Of a DNA stretch of 64,000 nucleotides, positions 29,467 to 36,448 are shown one piece after another; the first letter of the stretch is position 1; each line of letters begins with the position of its first letter. Both the position numbers and the translations under genes were made by a program. This DNA comes from JBBSAT01 sp046351235 (GTDB lineage: Bacteria > Myxococcota_A > Polyangia > Polyangiales > Sandaracinaceae). The notes beneath the pieces are model-generated. The model saw only the letters and a list, made by a program, of their open reading frames with translations, was not told the DNA's origin and ran no database searches. Location: contig JAXLYV010000007.1 of NCBI GenBank assembly GCA_046351235.1, positions 334,398-398,397 on the forward strand. The letters run 5' to 3'.

Positions 29467-30163
29467 ACTAGTCACCGACAGTTTGCTCTGTGCCGACGTT
29501 CGGACCGTCATGTCGTACGCCGAAAGTCTGAAATCTGGTTGCTCGGCGAGGGCGCGCGGGGCTAGTGACGCAGATATCGCGCAGCTGTTCTCTCTTGCTG
29601 GGTCTGAGAATCGCGAATATCGCGAGTACGCTTTGGTCGCTGGAGACGGCTGGCCGGACGTGTCGTTTGCCCCATACTTAGACACGGTATCTAAGCTTCG
29701 TTTGTGGTACGCTTCAACAAAGGTAGAAGATCGCCAGCTGGAGCTGTTTAAGGATTGTTTCTTGGTTGCTGCTGAAGGTGATGCGGCGGATCAGTATCTG
29801 CTTGTAAATGGCGGCGGTGTTGTCTCTAGGTGGTATGACTCTGAGCGGCGAACGCCCGTCAGCTCCTCTGTCGCGAGTCTTATGGCGACCCAGGTGCATG
29901 CGCAGCTGCGCCTCGGTCGAATGCGGCGTCTTGCGAGGTTTACTGTGCGTGTAACGCTTGAGGAGATCGTTCGGCGGGCGGGGGAGCTTGGTTGCGTGAT
30001 GCGGGGTTTCTCTGTTCACGAGCATCGCTACTTCAGTGGCCCTCGCGTGGAGGTGTTCGTTTCGCCGTGCGACGGCGTGTTTGAGTGCGTGGTGTTTTCA
30101 GAGTTTGGTTTTGAGCGTGCTAGGCTTGTTTCGGTCCTGCGTGACGGCCGTGCCGGGGAATAG
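29453..30163 (+). CDS. Putative immunity protein of the RHS toxin
   Basis: The protein has 236 residues from a GTG at 29453, with GAGGAG ten bases upstream; it overlaps the toxin gene by 14 bases. Small genes directly after an RHS tip usually encode the specific antidote. The composition differs sharply from the surroundings: 29701-29760 is 43% G+C by my count, against about 65% for a 60-base stretch near the end of the RHS core. The protein is soluble, with no signal or membrane helix. The central part (LFKDCFLVAAEG, YLLVNGGGVVSRWYDS) faintly recalls SMI1/KNR4 (SUKH) immunity proteins. The stop lies inside the first GGGGAATAGGTGCC repeat, so the final residues are repeat-derived. ATG 29510 is an alternative start. 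Confidence 0.65.
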   Translation: MNSAELVTDSLLCADVRTVMSYAESLKSGCSARARGASDADIAQLFSLAGSENREYREYALVAGDGWPDVSFAPYLDTVSKLRLWYASTKVEDRQLELFKDCFLVAAEGDAADQYLLVNGGGVVSRWYDSERRTPVSSSVASLMATQVHAQLRLGRMRRLARFTVRVTLEEIVRRAGELGCVMRGFSVHEHRYFSGPRVEVFVSPCDGVFECVVFSEFGFERARLVSVLRDGRAGE

Positions 30164-30239
30164 GTGCCGGTCGGGGAACAGGTGCGGCGGGGAACAGGTG
30201 CCGGGGAACAGGTGCCAGAGCATGCGAGGAAAGGGACGC
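30155..30239 (+). repeat. Cluster of GGGGAACAGGTGCC repeats next to a RAYT
   Basis: Four 14-base units (30155, 30173, 30189, 30203) with one or two changes. The last continues into agagcatgcgaggaaaggga. The same extended unit recurs at 32101 and, shortened, at 31466, so the units bracket the RAYT gene. I infer that they are its mobile substrates. The remaining bases to 30457 show nothing I can name. Confidence 0.75.
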
Positions 30240-30457
30240 TCCCGGAGCGACGCAACGCTGCGCCACATCCACCGAGTCAGCCCATGATCGACGGTGACGG
30301 CGTCGCGAACTGGTCGAGCGTCGCCCTCGAGCGTCTCGAACGCTCCTCTCGACCCGTCTTCGAGCGCGTCGTTCTGTCGCGAACCAAGACGCGAGACGGA
30401 GCTATCCCTCCGCTCGCTCCGCGGTTCGCTCGCGTCGCTCGGCTCTCGCGTCGTTCG

Positions 30458-31321
30458 TCAGCAGGCGGGCGCTTCGACGGGTGGCTTGAGCAGCCTGGGC
30501 GGGAACGAGCCTGCCGGGAACATCACGTCGAGCACTCCGCTCCGGAACGCCTCGCTCGCGGCCTTGTACGCCTGGACGAACGACGCGCGCAGCCTCGCGA
30601 ATGCGCTCCGCGCCTTCTTCGTCGCCGCGAAGCACAGCGGCGCGGGCCTGAAGTCCGGCTTCTTCGGCCGCTCCCAGGGGTCGATCTGGAGGCAGCGCTC
30701 CGCCTTCGGACGCGGCAGCCCCTTCGCGATCCGCTCCTCGCGCACGACCTTCTCCCGCGCCCGCAGCTCGTTGCGGATCCACGCCTTCTGCACCGACAGC
30801 TCGGTGGCATCGAGGCCCCGCCACTGCTGCGGCAGTGCGATCGGGAGCTCGATCGAGCCGCACGCGCCGCGCATGCCGGTGTTCGCCTCGAGGCTCGACA
30901 GGCCCGGGTACTCCTGCACGGTCGCCGCGATCCCGGCGCGAACAGGGTTCATGAGCACGTAGAGGATCCGCTCCGTGAGCGACTGCTCGTCGAGGATGGG
31001 CTGGGCACTGTAGCGCCGGCTCCAGAACGGCCCGCGCCGCCCGTAACGCTCGTTCATCTCCCGCGCGACCGTGGCCTTGAGGGTCTGCATGAAGACCGCG
31101 ATCGACCGCGGGTCCTCGGTGCGCTCGACCGTCAGGTGCCAGTGGTTGCTCATGATGACGAAGGCGAGCAGCGCGACACCGCTGCGGTCGCACGCGAGCT
31201 TCATCGCCGCGAGGATCACCTCGTGCACCTCCTTCCCCGCGCGGAGAAAGAACCGTTCGTCCACGCACCGGTCCGTGATGAACCAGTACTTCGACGTGAG
31301 GAAGTGCCGATGGTGCCGCAT
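30458..31321 (-). CDS. REP-associated tyrosine transposase (RAYT, IS200-like)
   Basis: The 287-residue protein has the Y1 transposase fold signature. FVIMSNHWHLTV carries the His-x-His metal-binding pair. The helix LKATVAREMNERYGRRGPFW contains the candidate catalytic Tyr, and LYVLMNPVRAGI is typical of the family. The C-terminal 120 residues are a basic extension, as in RAYT proteins that act on REP hairpins rather than on a full IS. It would nick single-stranded DNA at hairpins flanked by a short guide. The family is usually single-copy and domesticated. Matching repeats lie on both sides. Confidence 0.88.
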   Translation of the reverse strand: MRHHRHFLTSKYWFITDRCVDERFFLRAGKEVHEVILAAMKLACDRSGVALLAFVIMSNHWHLTVERTEDPRSIAVFMQTLKATVAREMNERYGRRGPFWSRRYSAQPILDEQSLTERILYVLMNPVRAGIAATVQEYPGLSSLEANTGMRGACGSIELPIALPQQWRGLDATELSVQKAWIRNELRAREKVVREERIAKGLPRPKAERCLQIDPWERPKKPDFRPAPLCFAATKKARSAFARLRASFVQAYKAASEAFRSGVLDVMFPAGSFPPRLLKPPVEAPAC

Positions 31322-31359
31322 GCGGCCCGCGCATCAGCGGCCATACCGGTGCTCACCCT

Positions 31360-31380
31360 CCAGATCTCCGCGAGATCTGG
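31360..31380. repeat. 9-bp-arm palindrome upstream of the RAYT gene
   Basis: CCAGATCTC, CGC, GAGATCTGG, lying 38 bases before the RAYT start codon. RAYT proteins recognise hairpins, so this is a candidate recognition site or an autoregulatory site. Confidence 0.45.
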
Positions 31381-31465
31381 CCCGTGACTGGCGGAGGTGG
31401 CGGCGGACGGACGGCGGCGCCCGTCGCTCGGATCGGGCGGCGGCCGAGATGGGGACGCGAGGACT

Positions 31466-31533
31466 GGTGCCAGAGCATGCGAGAAAAGGCGCGACCTTCT
31501 CCCGCGCGCGTAGCTCGTTGCGGATCCACGCCG
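31466..31533 (+). repeat. Chimeric fragment: RAYT repeat fused to a piece of RAYT coding sequence
   Basis: Bases 31466-31487 repeat the GGTGCCAGAGCATGCGAG unit. They run directly into about 45 bases (31489-31533) nearly identical to 30744-30783, which lies inside the transposase gene. It appears to be debris of a deletion or template switch involving a second copy of the element. The rest of 31322-31656 carries no gene I can support. Confidence 0.65.
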
Positions 31534-31656
31534 CGGGGTGCCGAGGGAATAGCGATGGGTCGCAGCCTCGTCGAAGCTTGGCGCCCTGTTCTCCTCTCGA
31601 TGAGGTGACGCGGCGGCGTCCGTCCGTCGGAGGCAGCGACGGCGCACTGGGGTTGC

Positions 31657-32049
31657 GTGCAAGGGACCGTCGAGCCGCGAAACGTGTGGTGCGTCCTGCT
31701 GTTCACCGCCGCCGCCCAGACGGGTGGCGCGCTGATCTTGTTGAATGCCGTCCTGACGATCGGCGGATTTGCGTCGACGGTGCGGAGTCTCGACGAGGCT
31801 GGGGACTTTCTCCCGTTGACGCTGGTCAGCCTGTTCGTGTCGCGCTCGTTCCCTCTTCTCGCGCTCGGGCTCGTGGCGATCGGGCACGCACTGCCTCTGA
31901 TCGCCATGGGGCTTCGGCGCCGCCGGACGGCGCTCGAGGCGATCGCGACGCAGGCGCTGTGCACCGGGGTGGAGGTGGCGCTGGCGCTCTTCGGCTGGCT
32001 CGCCGTCCTGACGGACCTGCTCGCCCAGACTCATCGCGCGGGATGCTAG
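31657..32049 (+). CDS. Small integral membrane protein, unknown
   Basis: The protein has 130 residues from a GTG. Three to four hydrophobic segments are visible: VLLFTAAAQTGGALILLNAVL, LVSLFVSRSFPLLALGLVAIGHALPLI, and VEVALALFGWLAVLTDLL. Charged loops (RRRRT) sit between them. No family is recognised. It stands alone between RAYT repeats, which weakens confidence, but the hydrophobic pattern and frame length are unlikely by chance in DNA this rich in G+C. Confidence 0.5.
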   Translation: MQGTVEPRNVWCVLLFTAAAQTGGALILLNAVLTIGGFASTVRSLDEAGDFLPLTLVSLFVSRSFPLLALGLVAIGHALPLIAMGLRRRRTALEAIATQALCTGVEVALALFGWLAVLTDLLAQTHRAGC

Positions 32050-32100
32050 CTGGGGAACGATCCGGTGGTCGTGCCGCGTATCGGATGCGTGCGCCCGTGC

Positions 32101-32137
32101 GGGGAACAGGTGCCAGAGCATGCGAGGAAAGGGACGC
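32101..32137 (+). repeat. Extended GGGGAACAGGTGCC unit, downstream copy
   Basis: The 37 bases are identical to 30203-30239 on the other side of the RAYT region. The exact identity over 37 bases suggests recent spread or gene conversion. Confidence 0.8.
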
Positions 32138-32194
32138 ACGCGGTAGCGACCGGAGCGGGGCCTCGGAGGAGCGTCCCGCGCTAACCTTCCGGTC

Positions 32195-33781
32195 GTGGCC
32201 AAGGGCGGGACGACCAAGGCGAAGAAGAAGAGCGCGACGCCGAGCGCGAGCGAGCGCGAGGGCGCGGTGGCCGGCCGACGCGCGTCGCCGACGCGGCACT
32301 ACGCCGAGCTCCGCTTCAGCGACTCGCACATCAAGCCGCACGCGTGCCGGGTCTGCCGCGAGCCGGTGACCGGCGTCTTCGTCGCGGCGGTCCATCGCGG
32401 CGGTCGCGGGCAATGGCTGTGGGACGCTCACCACCCGGCCTGCGCGGCGCGCGTCGAGCCGCAGCTCGCGCGCGATCTCTTCGAGCACCCACGTCCGGCG
32501 GCGCTTGCACGCGCGGCCTCGAGCTTGAAAGACCTCGTCGAAGGCGTGGTCCTCGATCCGACGGCCCCGTGCTTCACGCTCCGCTCGCTGCACGACGTCG
32601 GACGCCTCTTCGGCCTCGCGCGCGGCGGCACCTGCGCGCTCTGCACTCGGGCGATCGAAGGCGTGGCGCTCACGGGGCCGCGCGTGGACATGGGACGGAG
32701 TGAAGACGTGCCTTTCCATCTCCCCTGCGTGCTCGCGAGCGGCGAGGTCGATCGCGACGAGATCCTCGAGCGCCTGAGCACGCTCGCCGCTGGGCAGCGC
32801 GAGCTCGCCGACGAGGCGCGCCGAGCGCTCGGCGTCGCGACGACCGACGCGGCGCCTCCCGTTTCGCTGCTCGGCGCCGACCGACGAAGCGCCCAGCGCG
32901 AGCAGCTCGGCTGGGAGCTCTACTTCGATCGCGCGCCGACGAGGGCGAGCGTCGAGGCGCGTGTCCCGGGCACGTGGTCGTGGGAGGAGCCCACGATCGC
33001 GCACGTTCGCCCCGCGGCGAGCGCCACGACGCTGGCGTTCCGCGATGCGGTGATCGCGAACGTCGACGCGCTCGCCGCCGAGGGCCTGTACGCCGCGAGC
33101 TTCTGCGAGGCGGGCGATCGCGCGCTCGTGCGCGCTCGGGCACGAGAGGCCGCGGGGCGCCCACCGTTTCCGTTCCCCTTCGTCGGTCGCGGCCGGCATC
33201 CGCGCGGCGCGGAGTGGTGGGTGCGCGTGCGCGTGCAGGACCGAGCGCCGGCGACGCTCGCGAGCCGCACGTTCGATCGCTGGTTCGAGGCGCTCCGCGT
33301 CGACGGCGCGTGGATGTCGTTCCGCGCGCGCTACCGGAACATCCCACGCGACGCGCCGTACCAGGCCGATCTGCGCGAGGGCCTCGACGAGGTCCTCTTC
33401 GCGCTTCACGCGCGCGCGCCGATCGCGCTCGTCGTGCTCGGAGACGGCGACGCGGAAGGCGAGGGCGACGCATGGCACGAGCACAGCGTCGCCCGCGTGG
33501 ATCCTGCGGAGCTCGCAGAAGTGCCGGCGACCGGCTCGGCGCCGGCGCCGCTCTCGACGGCCGACGTCGAGCGCATCCGCCGCGAGGCGCGCGAGGCGCA
33601 CGCCCATGCGGACGAGATGGGCGACCCGAAGGCCGCGTGGGAGGCGCTCGACGCGATCCTCGCCGAGATCCCCGCGAGCGAGACGGCGCTGCGGAAGGAA
33701 GTCGGCGCGCTGCGGGGCGACGTCATCGCCGCCGGGTCGGCGCCGCAGCGGCCTCGATCGTCCTCCAGGCGGCGATCATGA
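32195..33781 (+). CDS. Unknown protein with two PARP-finger-like zinc motifs
   Basis: The protein has 528 residues from a GTG. After a Lys-rich tail there are two similar zinc-binding patterns. CRVCREPVTGVFV...HHPAC lies at about residues 51-88, and CALCTRAIEGVAL...HLPC at about 148-178. The CxxC-x(n)-HxxC spacing resembles treble-clef fingers of the PARP/zf-PARP type, which bind DNA ends in other proteins. The remaining 350 residues contain no motif I recognise. The C terminus is Ala/Glu helical, then Arg/Ser-rich. It is not evidently in an operon. The zinc sites are visible; a DNA-binding role is inference. Confidence 0.7.
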   Translation: MAKGGTTKAKKKSATPSASEREGAVAGRRASPTRHYAELRFSDSHIKPHACRVCREPVTGVFVAAVHRGGRGQWLWDAHHPACAARVEPQLARDLFEHPRPAALARAASSLKDLVEGVVLDPTAPCFTLRSLHDVGRLFGLARGGTCALCTRAIEGVALTGPRVDMGRSEDVPFHLPCVLASGEVDRDEILERLSTLAAGQRELADEARRALGVATTDAAPPVSLLGADRRSAQREQLGWELYFDRAPTRASVEARVPGTWSWEEPTIAHVRPAASATTLAFRDAVIANVDALAAEGLYAASFCEAGDRALVRARAREAAGRPPFPFPFVGRGRHPRGAEWWVRVRVQDRAPATLASRTFDRWFEALRVDGAWMSFRARYRNIPRDAPYQADLREGLDEVLFALHARAPIALVVLGDGDAEGEGDAWHEHSVARVDPAELAEVPATGSAPAPLSTADVERIRREAREAHAHADEMGDPKAAWEALDAILAEIPASETALRKEVGALRGDVIAAGSAPQRPRSSSRRRS

Positions 33782-33872
33782 TTGGCCCTCGGACGGCGAG
33801 CAGCTGCGTGGACAGAGCGCGCGGGCGCCGAGCGCGACCCGAAGCGACGCTCCGCGAGATCAGGGAGGTGCG

Positions 33873-34154
33873 ATGACGAGCCCAGGGAAAGGCCATGCTT
33901 TCGACCCCGAGCTGTTTGCGGTCGGCGAGCGAGTGCGTGTGCGCGAGGCGTTCTCGTCGGGCGGCGACTCGTTCGTCATGAGCGAGTATCTCCAGTTCGT
34001 TGGCGCGTACTACAGCCGATATGACAGCTCGAGCGTGTACCGATTCAGGCGCGCGAACGGCGAGATGGTCGAGTGGTGGTTGCACGAGTTGTCGGATCCC
34101 TCGGTCGCTGACCGCTTGTTCGTGCGTGAGGGTGCGGAGAAGCGCGGCGGGTAG
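33873..34154 (+). CDS. Hypothetical 93-residue protein
   Basis: A small soluble protein starting at ATG 33873, with a good ribosome-binding site (GGGAGG) six bases upstream. The middle FVMSEYLQFVGAYYSRYDSS and the aromatic WWLHELSD suggest a compact fold. It follows the zinc-finger protein by 91 bases on the same strand. No family is recognised. The stretch to 34292 is non-coding and shows nothing notable. Confidence 0.55.
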   Translation: MTSPGKGHAFDPELFAVGERVRVREAFSSGGDSFVMSEYLQFVGAYYSRYDSSSVYRFRRANGEMVEWWLHELSDPSVADRLFVREGAEKRGG

Positions 34155-34292
34155 GCTCTACTAGAGTGCCGTCGAAGACGTGGGAGCGAGGGCGCGACTT
34201 TGCGGCTGTCGTCGAGAGCACGATGCGAACGGCAGGCTTTCATGCGAAGGGTTCACGGTGAGCTCAGGCGCTCGGACGGACGCCGCGCTTCG

Positions 34293-36248
34293 CTACTCCT
34301 CGCGGAGGCCGTGCTTGCGCATCATCCGGTAGAGCGTGCTGCGCGCCACGCCGAGGCGTTTGGCCGCGAGGCTCACGTTGCCGGCGACCTCGTTGAGCAC
34401 GCGGCGCAATGCCGAGAGCTCGGCGCTCGCGAGCTCGGCGCCGCCGGCCGCAGCGCTCGGGCTCACCGTTTCACCGAGCCCGGGGGGCAGGTGCTCGGGG
34501 CCGATCTCGAGCGCGTCGCCCGCGAGCACGAGAGCGACCTCCAGCGTCGTCCGCAGCTCGCGCACGTTTCCCGGCCAGTCGTGGGCCGTCAGGATGCGCT
34601 CCACCTCGCGTGAGAGCGCGGGTGTCGGCGCCCGATCGAGCTGCTGGGCGAGCTGCGTCAAGAGGTGCCGCGCGAGCGGCAAGAGATCGGCCCGCGCGCG
34701 CAGCGGCGGCAGCTCCACGCGCGCGCCGCGCAGTCGGAAGTACAGGTCCTTGCGGAACGCGCCGCTCTCCACCAGCGCGTCGAGGTCGCGGCACGTCGCG
34801 CAGATCACGCGCACGTCGGCGCGCCGCGGCTGCGTCTCGCCCACGCGCTGGTAGGTGCCGTCCTCGAGCACGCGCAAGAGCGCGGCCTGCATCGCGGGCG
34901 GCATCTCGGCCACCTCGTCGAGGAAGAGCGTTCCGCCGTCCGCCGCCGCCAAGAGGCCCTCGCGGCCGCGCTTCTCGGCGCCCGTGAATGCCGCCGGGCC
35001 GTAACCGAAGAGCTCGCTCTCGAGCAACGACGCCGCGAGCGAGCCGCAGTTGATCGCTCGGAAGGGGCCCGCGGCGCGCGCGCTCGCCGCGTGGATCGCG
35101 TGCGCCATCCGCTCTTTGCCGCCGCCCGTCTCGGCCAAGAGCATCACGGGGATGTGGCTCGGCGCGATCCGGCGCGCCCACGCGATCGCCGATCGCATCG
35201 CGGGGTCCTCGGCGAACACGCTCGCGAAGGGATCGGCCGCCGAGGGCGCCGCCGCTCGCGGGCGGGCCGGAAGCGCGACGGCGCGTCCCTCCTCGAAGAA
35301 GACGAAGAGGGCGAGCGTGCGCCCGTCGGTCGACTCGATCGGCTCGACGCGCGCGAGCATCGGGCCGCTCGCCGTGCGCACCACCACGCCGGACGCGCTC
35401 GGCGCGCGTGACTCGGCGACCAGCGCCTCGAAGCTCGTGCCGAGCGAGCTGGCCACGTCTTTCCCGGCGGCATCGCGCAACGTCACGCGCGCCGCGGCGT
35501 TCATCCGCGCGATGCGCCCGGGCGCCTCCACGAAGATCGCCGGGCCGTTCATCCGGTCGAGCGAGCGCGCGAGGGCCCGCGTGACGGCGCGCCCCGCGCT
35601 CGCGTAGGCCCGCGCGCGCAGCGCCTGCTCGATCGAGCGCGCCGCGCCGAACACTGCCTCGGCCACGCCGTCGTCGGCCGCCAACGAACGGCTCGTCGCG
35701 TCGAGCACGCCGACCAGCGTTCCGTCCGCATCGGTGATCGGCGCCGCGTAGCAGACGAGGCCGTGGAACTTCCGCGCGAAGTGCGCGCTCCCGTGCACGT
35801 GCACCGCGCGCCGCTCGGCGATGGCCGTGCCGATCGCGTTCGTGCCACGCACGCCCTCGCTCCAGTCGGCGCCGGCGATCAAGCGCACCCGCCGCGCCTC
35901 GTCCTCGAACTCGCCGCCGCCCGCGACGCGCACGACGGTGCCCAGCGCATCGGCCACGAGCAGCACGAAGTTGCGCGCGCTCACCAGGCTCGCCGCGCGA
36001 TCGAGCGCCGCCTCGCCGAGGGCCTGCACGATCTCGGTCGGCGCCGTGCGCTCGGCCAGCGTGCTGCCGCGCTCGAGATGCTCCTCGACGCCTGGGCCTT
36101 CGACGCTCGCACCGAGCGAGCGGGCGCGTGACCAGCGCTCGACGACGGCGCGCTCGGTCTCCACGCGCGAGCGCAAGCCCCGCAGCTGGAAGTCCATCCA
36201 GGTGCGCATGGGCATCTCGCGGAGCACGAGCGGTTCGCTCACCGGCAC
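34293..36248 (-). CDS. AcoR-like sigma-54-dependent activator
   Basis: The protein has 651 residues. A GAF-type sensor region occupies about residues 60-220 (GVRGTNAIGTAI is typical of AcoR proteins), with a PAS-like segment to about 320. The AAA+ domain has a Walker A variant AETGGGKER, a loop reading PAAFTGA where GAFTGA is standard, Walker B GGTLFLDEV, and the arginine region FRKDLYFRL. The C-terminal Fis-type HTH (NVSLAAKRLGVARSTLYRMM) binds upstream sites. AcoR relatives sense acetoin, aldehydes or alcohols and activate dehydrogenase operons. It is divergent from the aldehyde dehydrogenase gene, whose promoter is of the sigma-54 type. Confidence 0.92.
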   Translation of the reverse strand: MPVSEPLVLREMPMRTWMDFQLRGLRSRVETERAVVERWSRARSLGASVEGPGVEEHLERGSTLAERTAPTEIVQALGEAALDRAASLVSARNFVLLVADALGTVVRVAGGGEFEDEARRVRLIAGADWSEGVRGTNAIGTAIAERRAVHVHGSAHFARKFHGLVCYAAPITDADGTLVGVLDATSRSLAADDGVAEAVFGAARSIEQALRARAYASAGRAVTRALARSLDRMNGPAIFVEAPGRIARMNAAARVTLRDAAGKDVASSLGTSFEALVAESRAPSASGVVVRTASGPMLARVEPIESTDGRTLALFVFFEEGRAVALPARPRAAAPSAADPFASVFAEDPAMRSAIAWARRIAPSHIPVMLLAETGGGKERMAHAIHAASARAAGPFRAINCGSLAASLLESELFGYGPAAFTGAEKRGREGLLAAADGGTLFLDEVAEMPPAMQAALLRVLEDGTYQRVGETQPRRADVRVICATCRDLDALVESGAFRKDLYFRLRGARVELPPLRARADLLPLARHLLTQLAQQLDRAPTPALSREVERILTAHDWPGNVRELRTTLEVALVLAGDALEIGPEHLPPGLGETVSPSAAAGGAELASAELSALRRVLNEVAGNVSLAAKRLGVARSTLYRMMRKHGLREE

Positions 36249-36328
36249 CTCGACGTCGTCTCGGACGTCCCTTCAGGATTAGGCGCGGCGGCCGGGGCCA
36301 CAAGCACCTGCCCCGCAGTGTTTCGTTT

Positions 36329-36342
36329 CGCTCCACGGAGCG
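36329..36342. promoter_or_regulatory. Candidate activator-binding palindrome
   Basis: CGCTCC-AC-GGAGCG lies about 70 bases upstream of the -24 element, a suitable distance for a sigma-54 activator site. That the divergent AcoR-like protein binds it is inference. Confidence 0.35.
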
Positions 36343-36398
36343 GAGCGTTCCGAGCCGTGCCGCAGCGCGTCGATCGCGAGAAACCAGCGAGATCTGCG

Positions 36399-36414
36399 TG
36401 GCATCCGGCCTGCT
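36399..36414 (+). promoter_or_regulatory. Sigma-54 (-24/-12) promoter of the aldehyde dehydrogenase operon
   Basis: TGGCAT-ccggc-CTGCT fits the TGGCAC-N5-TTGCW consensus, with the invariant GG and GC at the required spacing. It predicts a start near 36425, just before the CAGGAGG ribosome site (36431) and the ATG at 36449. Confidence 0.75.
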
Positions 36415-36448
36415 GAAGCGGCCCCAGGCACAGGAGGCTCGAGACACC

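Noticed and set aside
30155..30216. CRISPR array from four 14-base repeats
   Set aside because: The units are too short, spacers are 0-4 bases and there is no cas gene; they fit RAYT-associated repeats.
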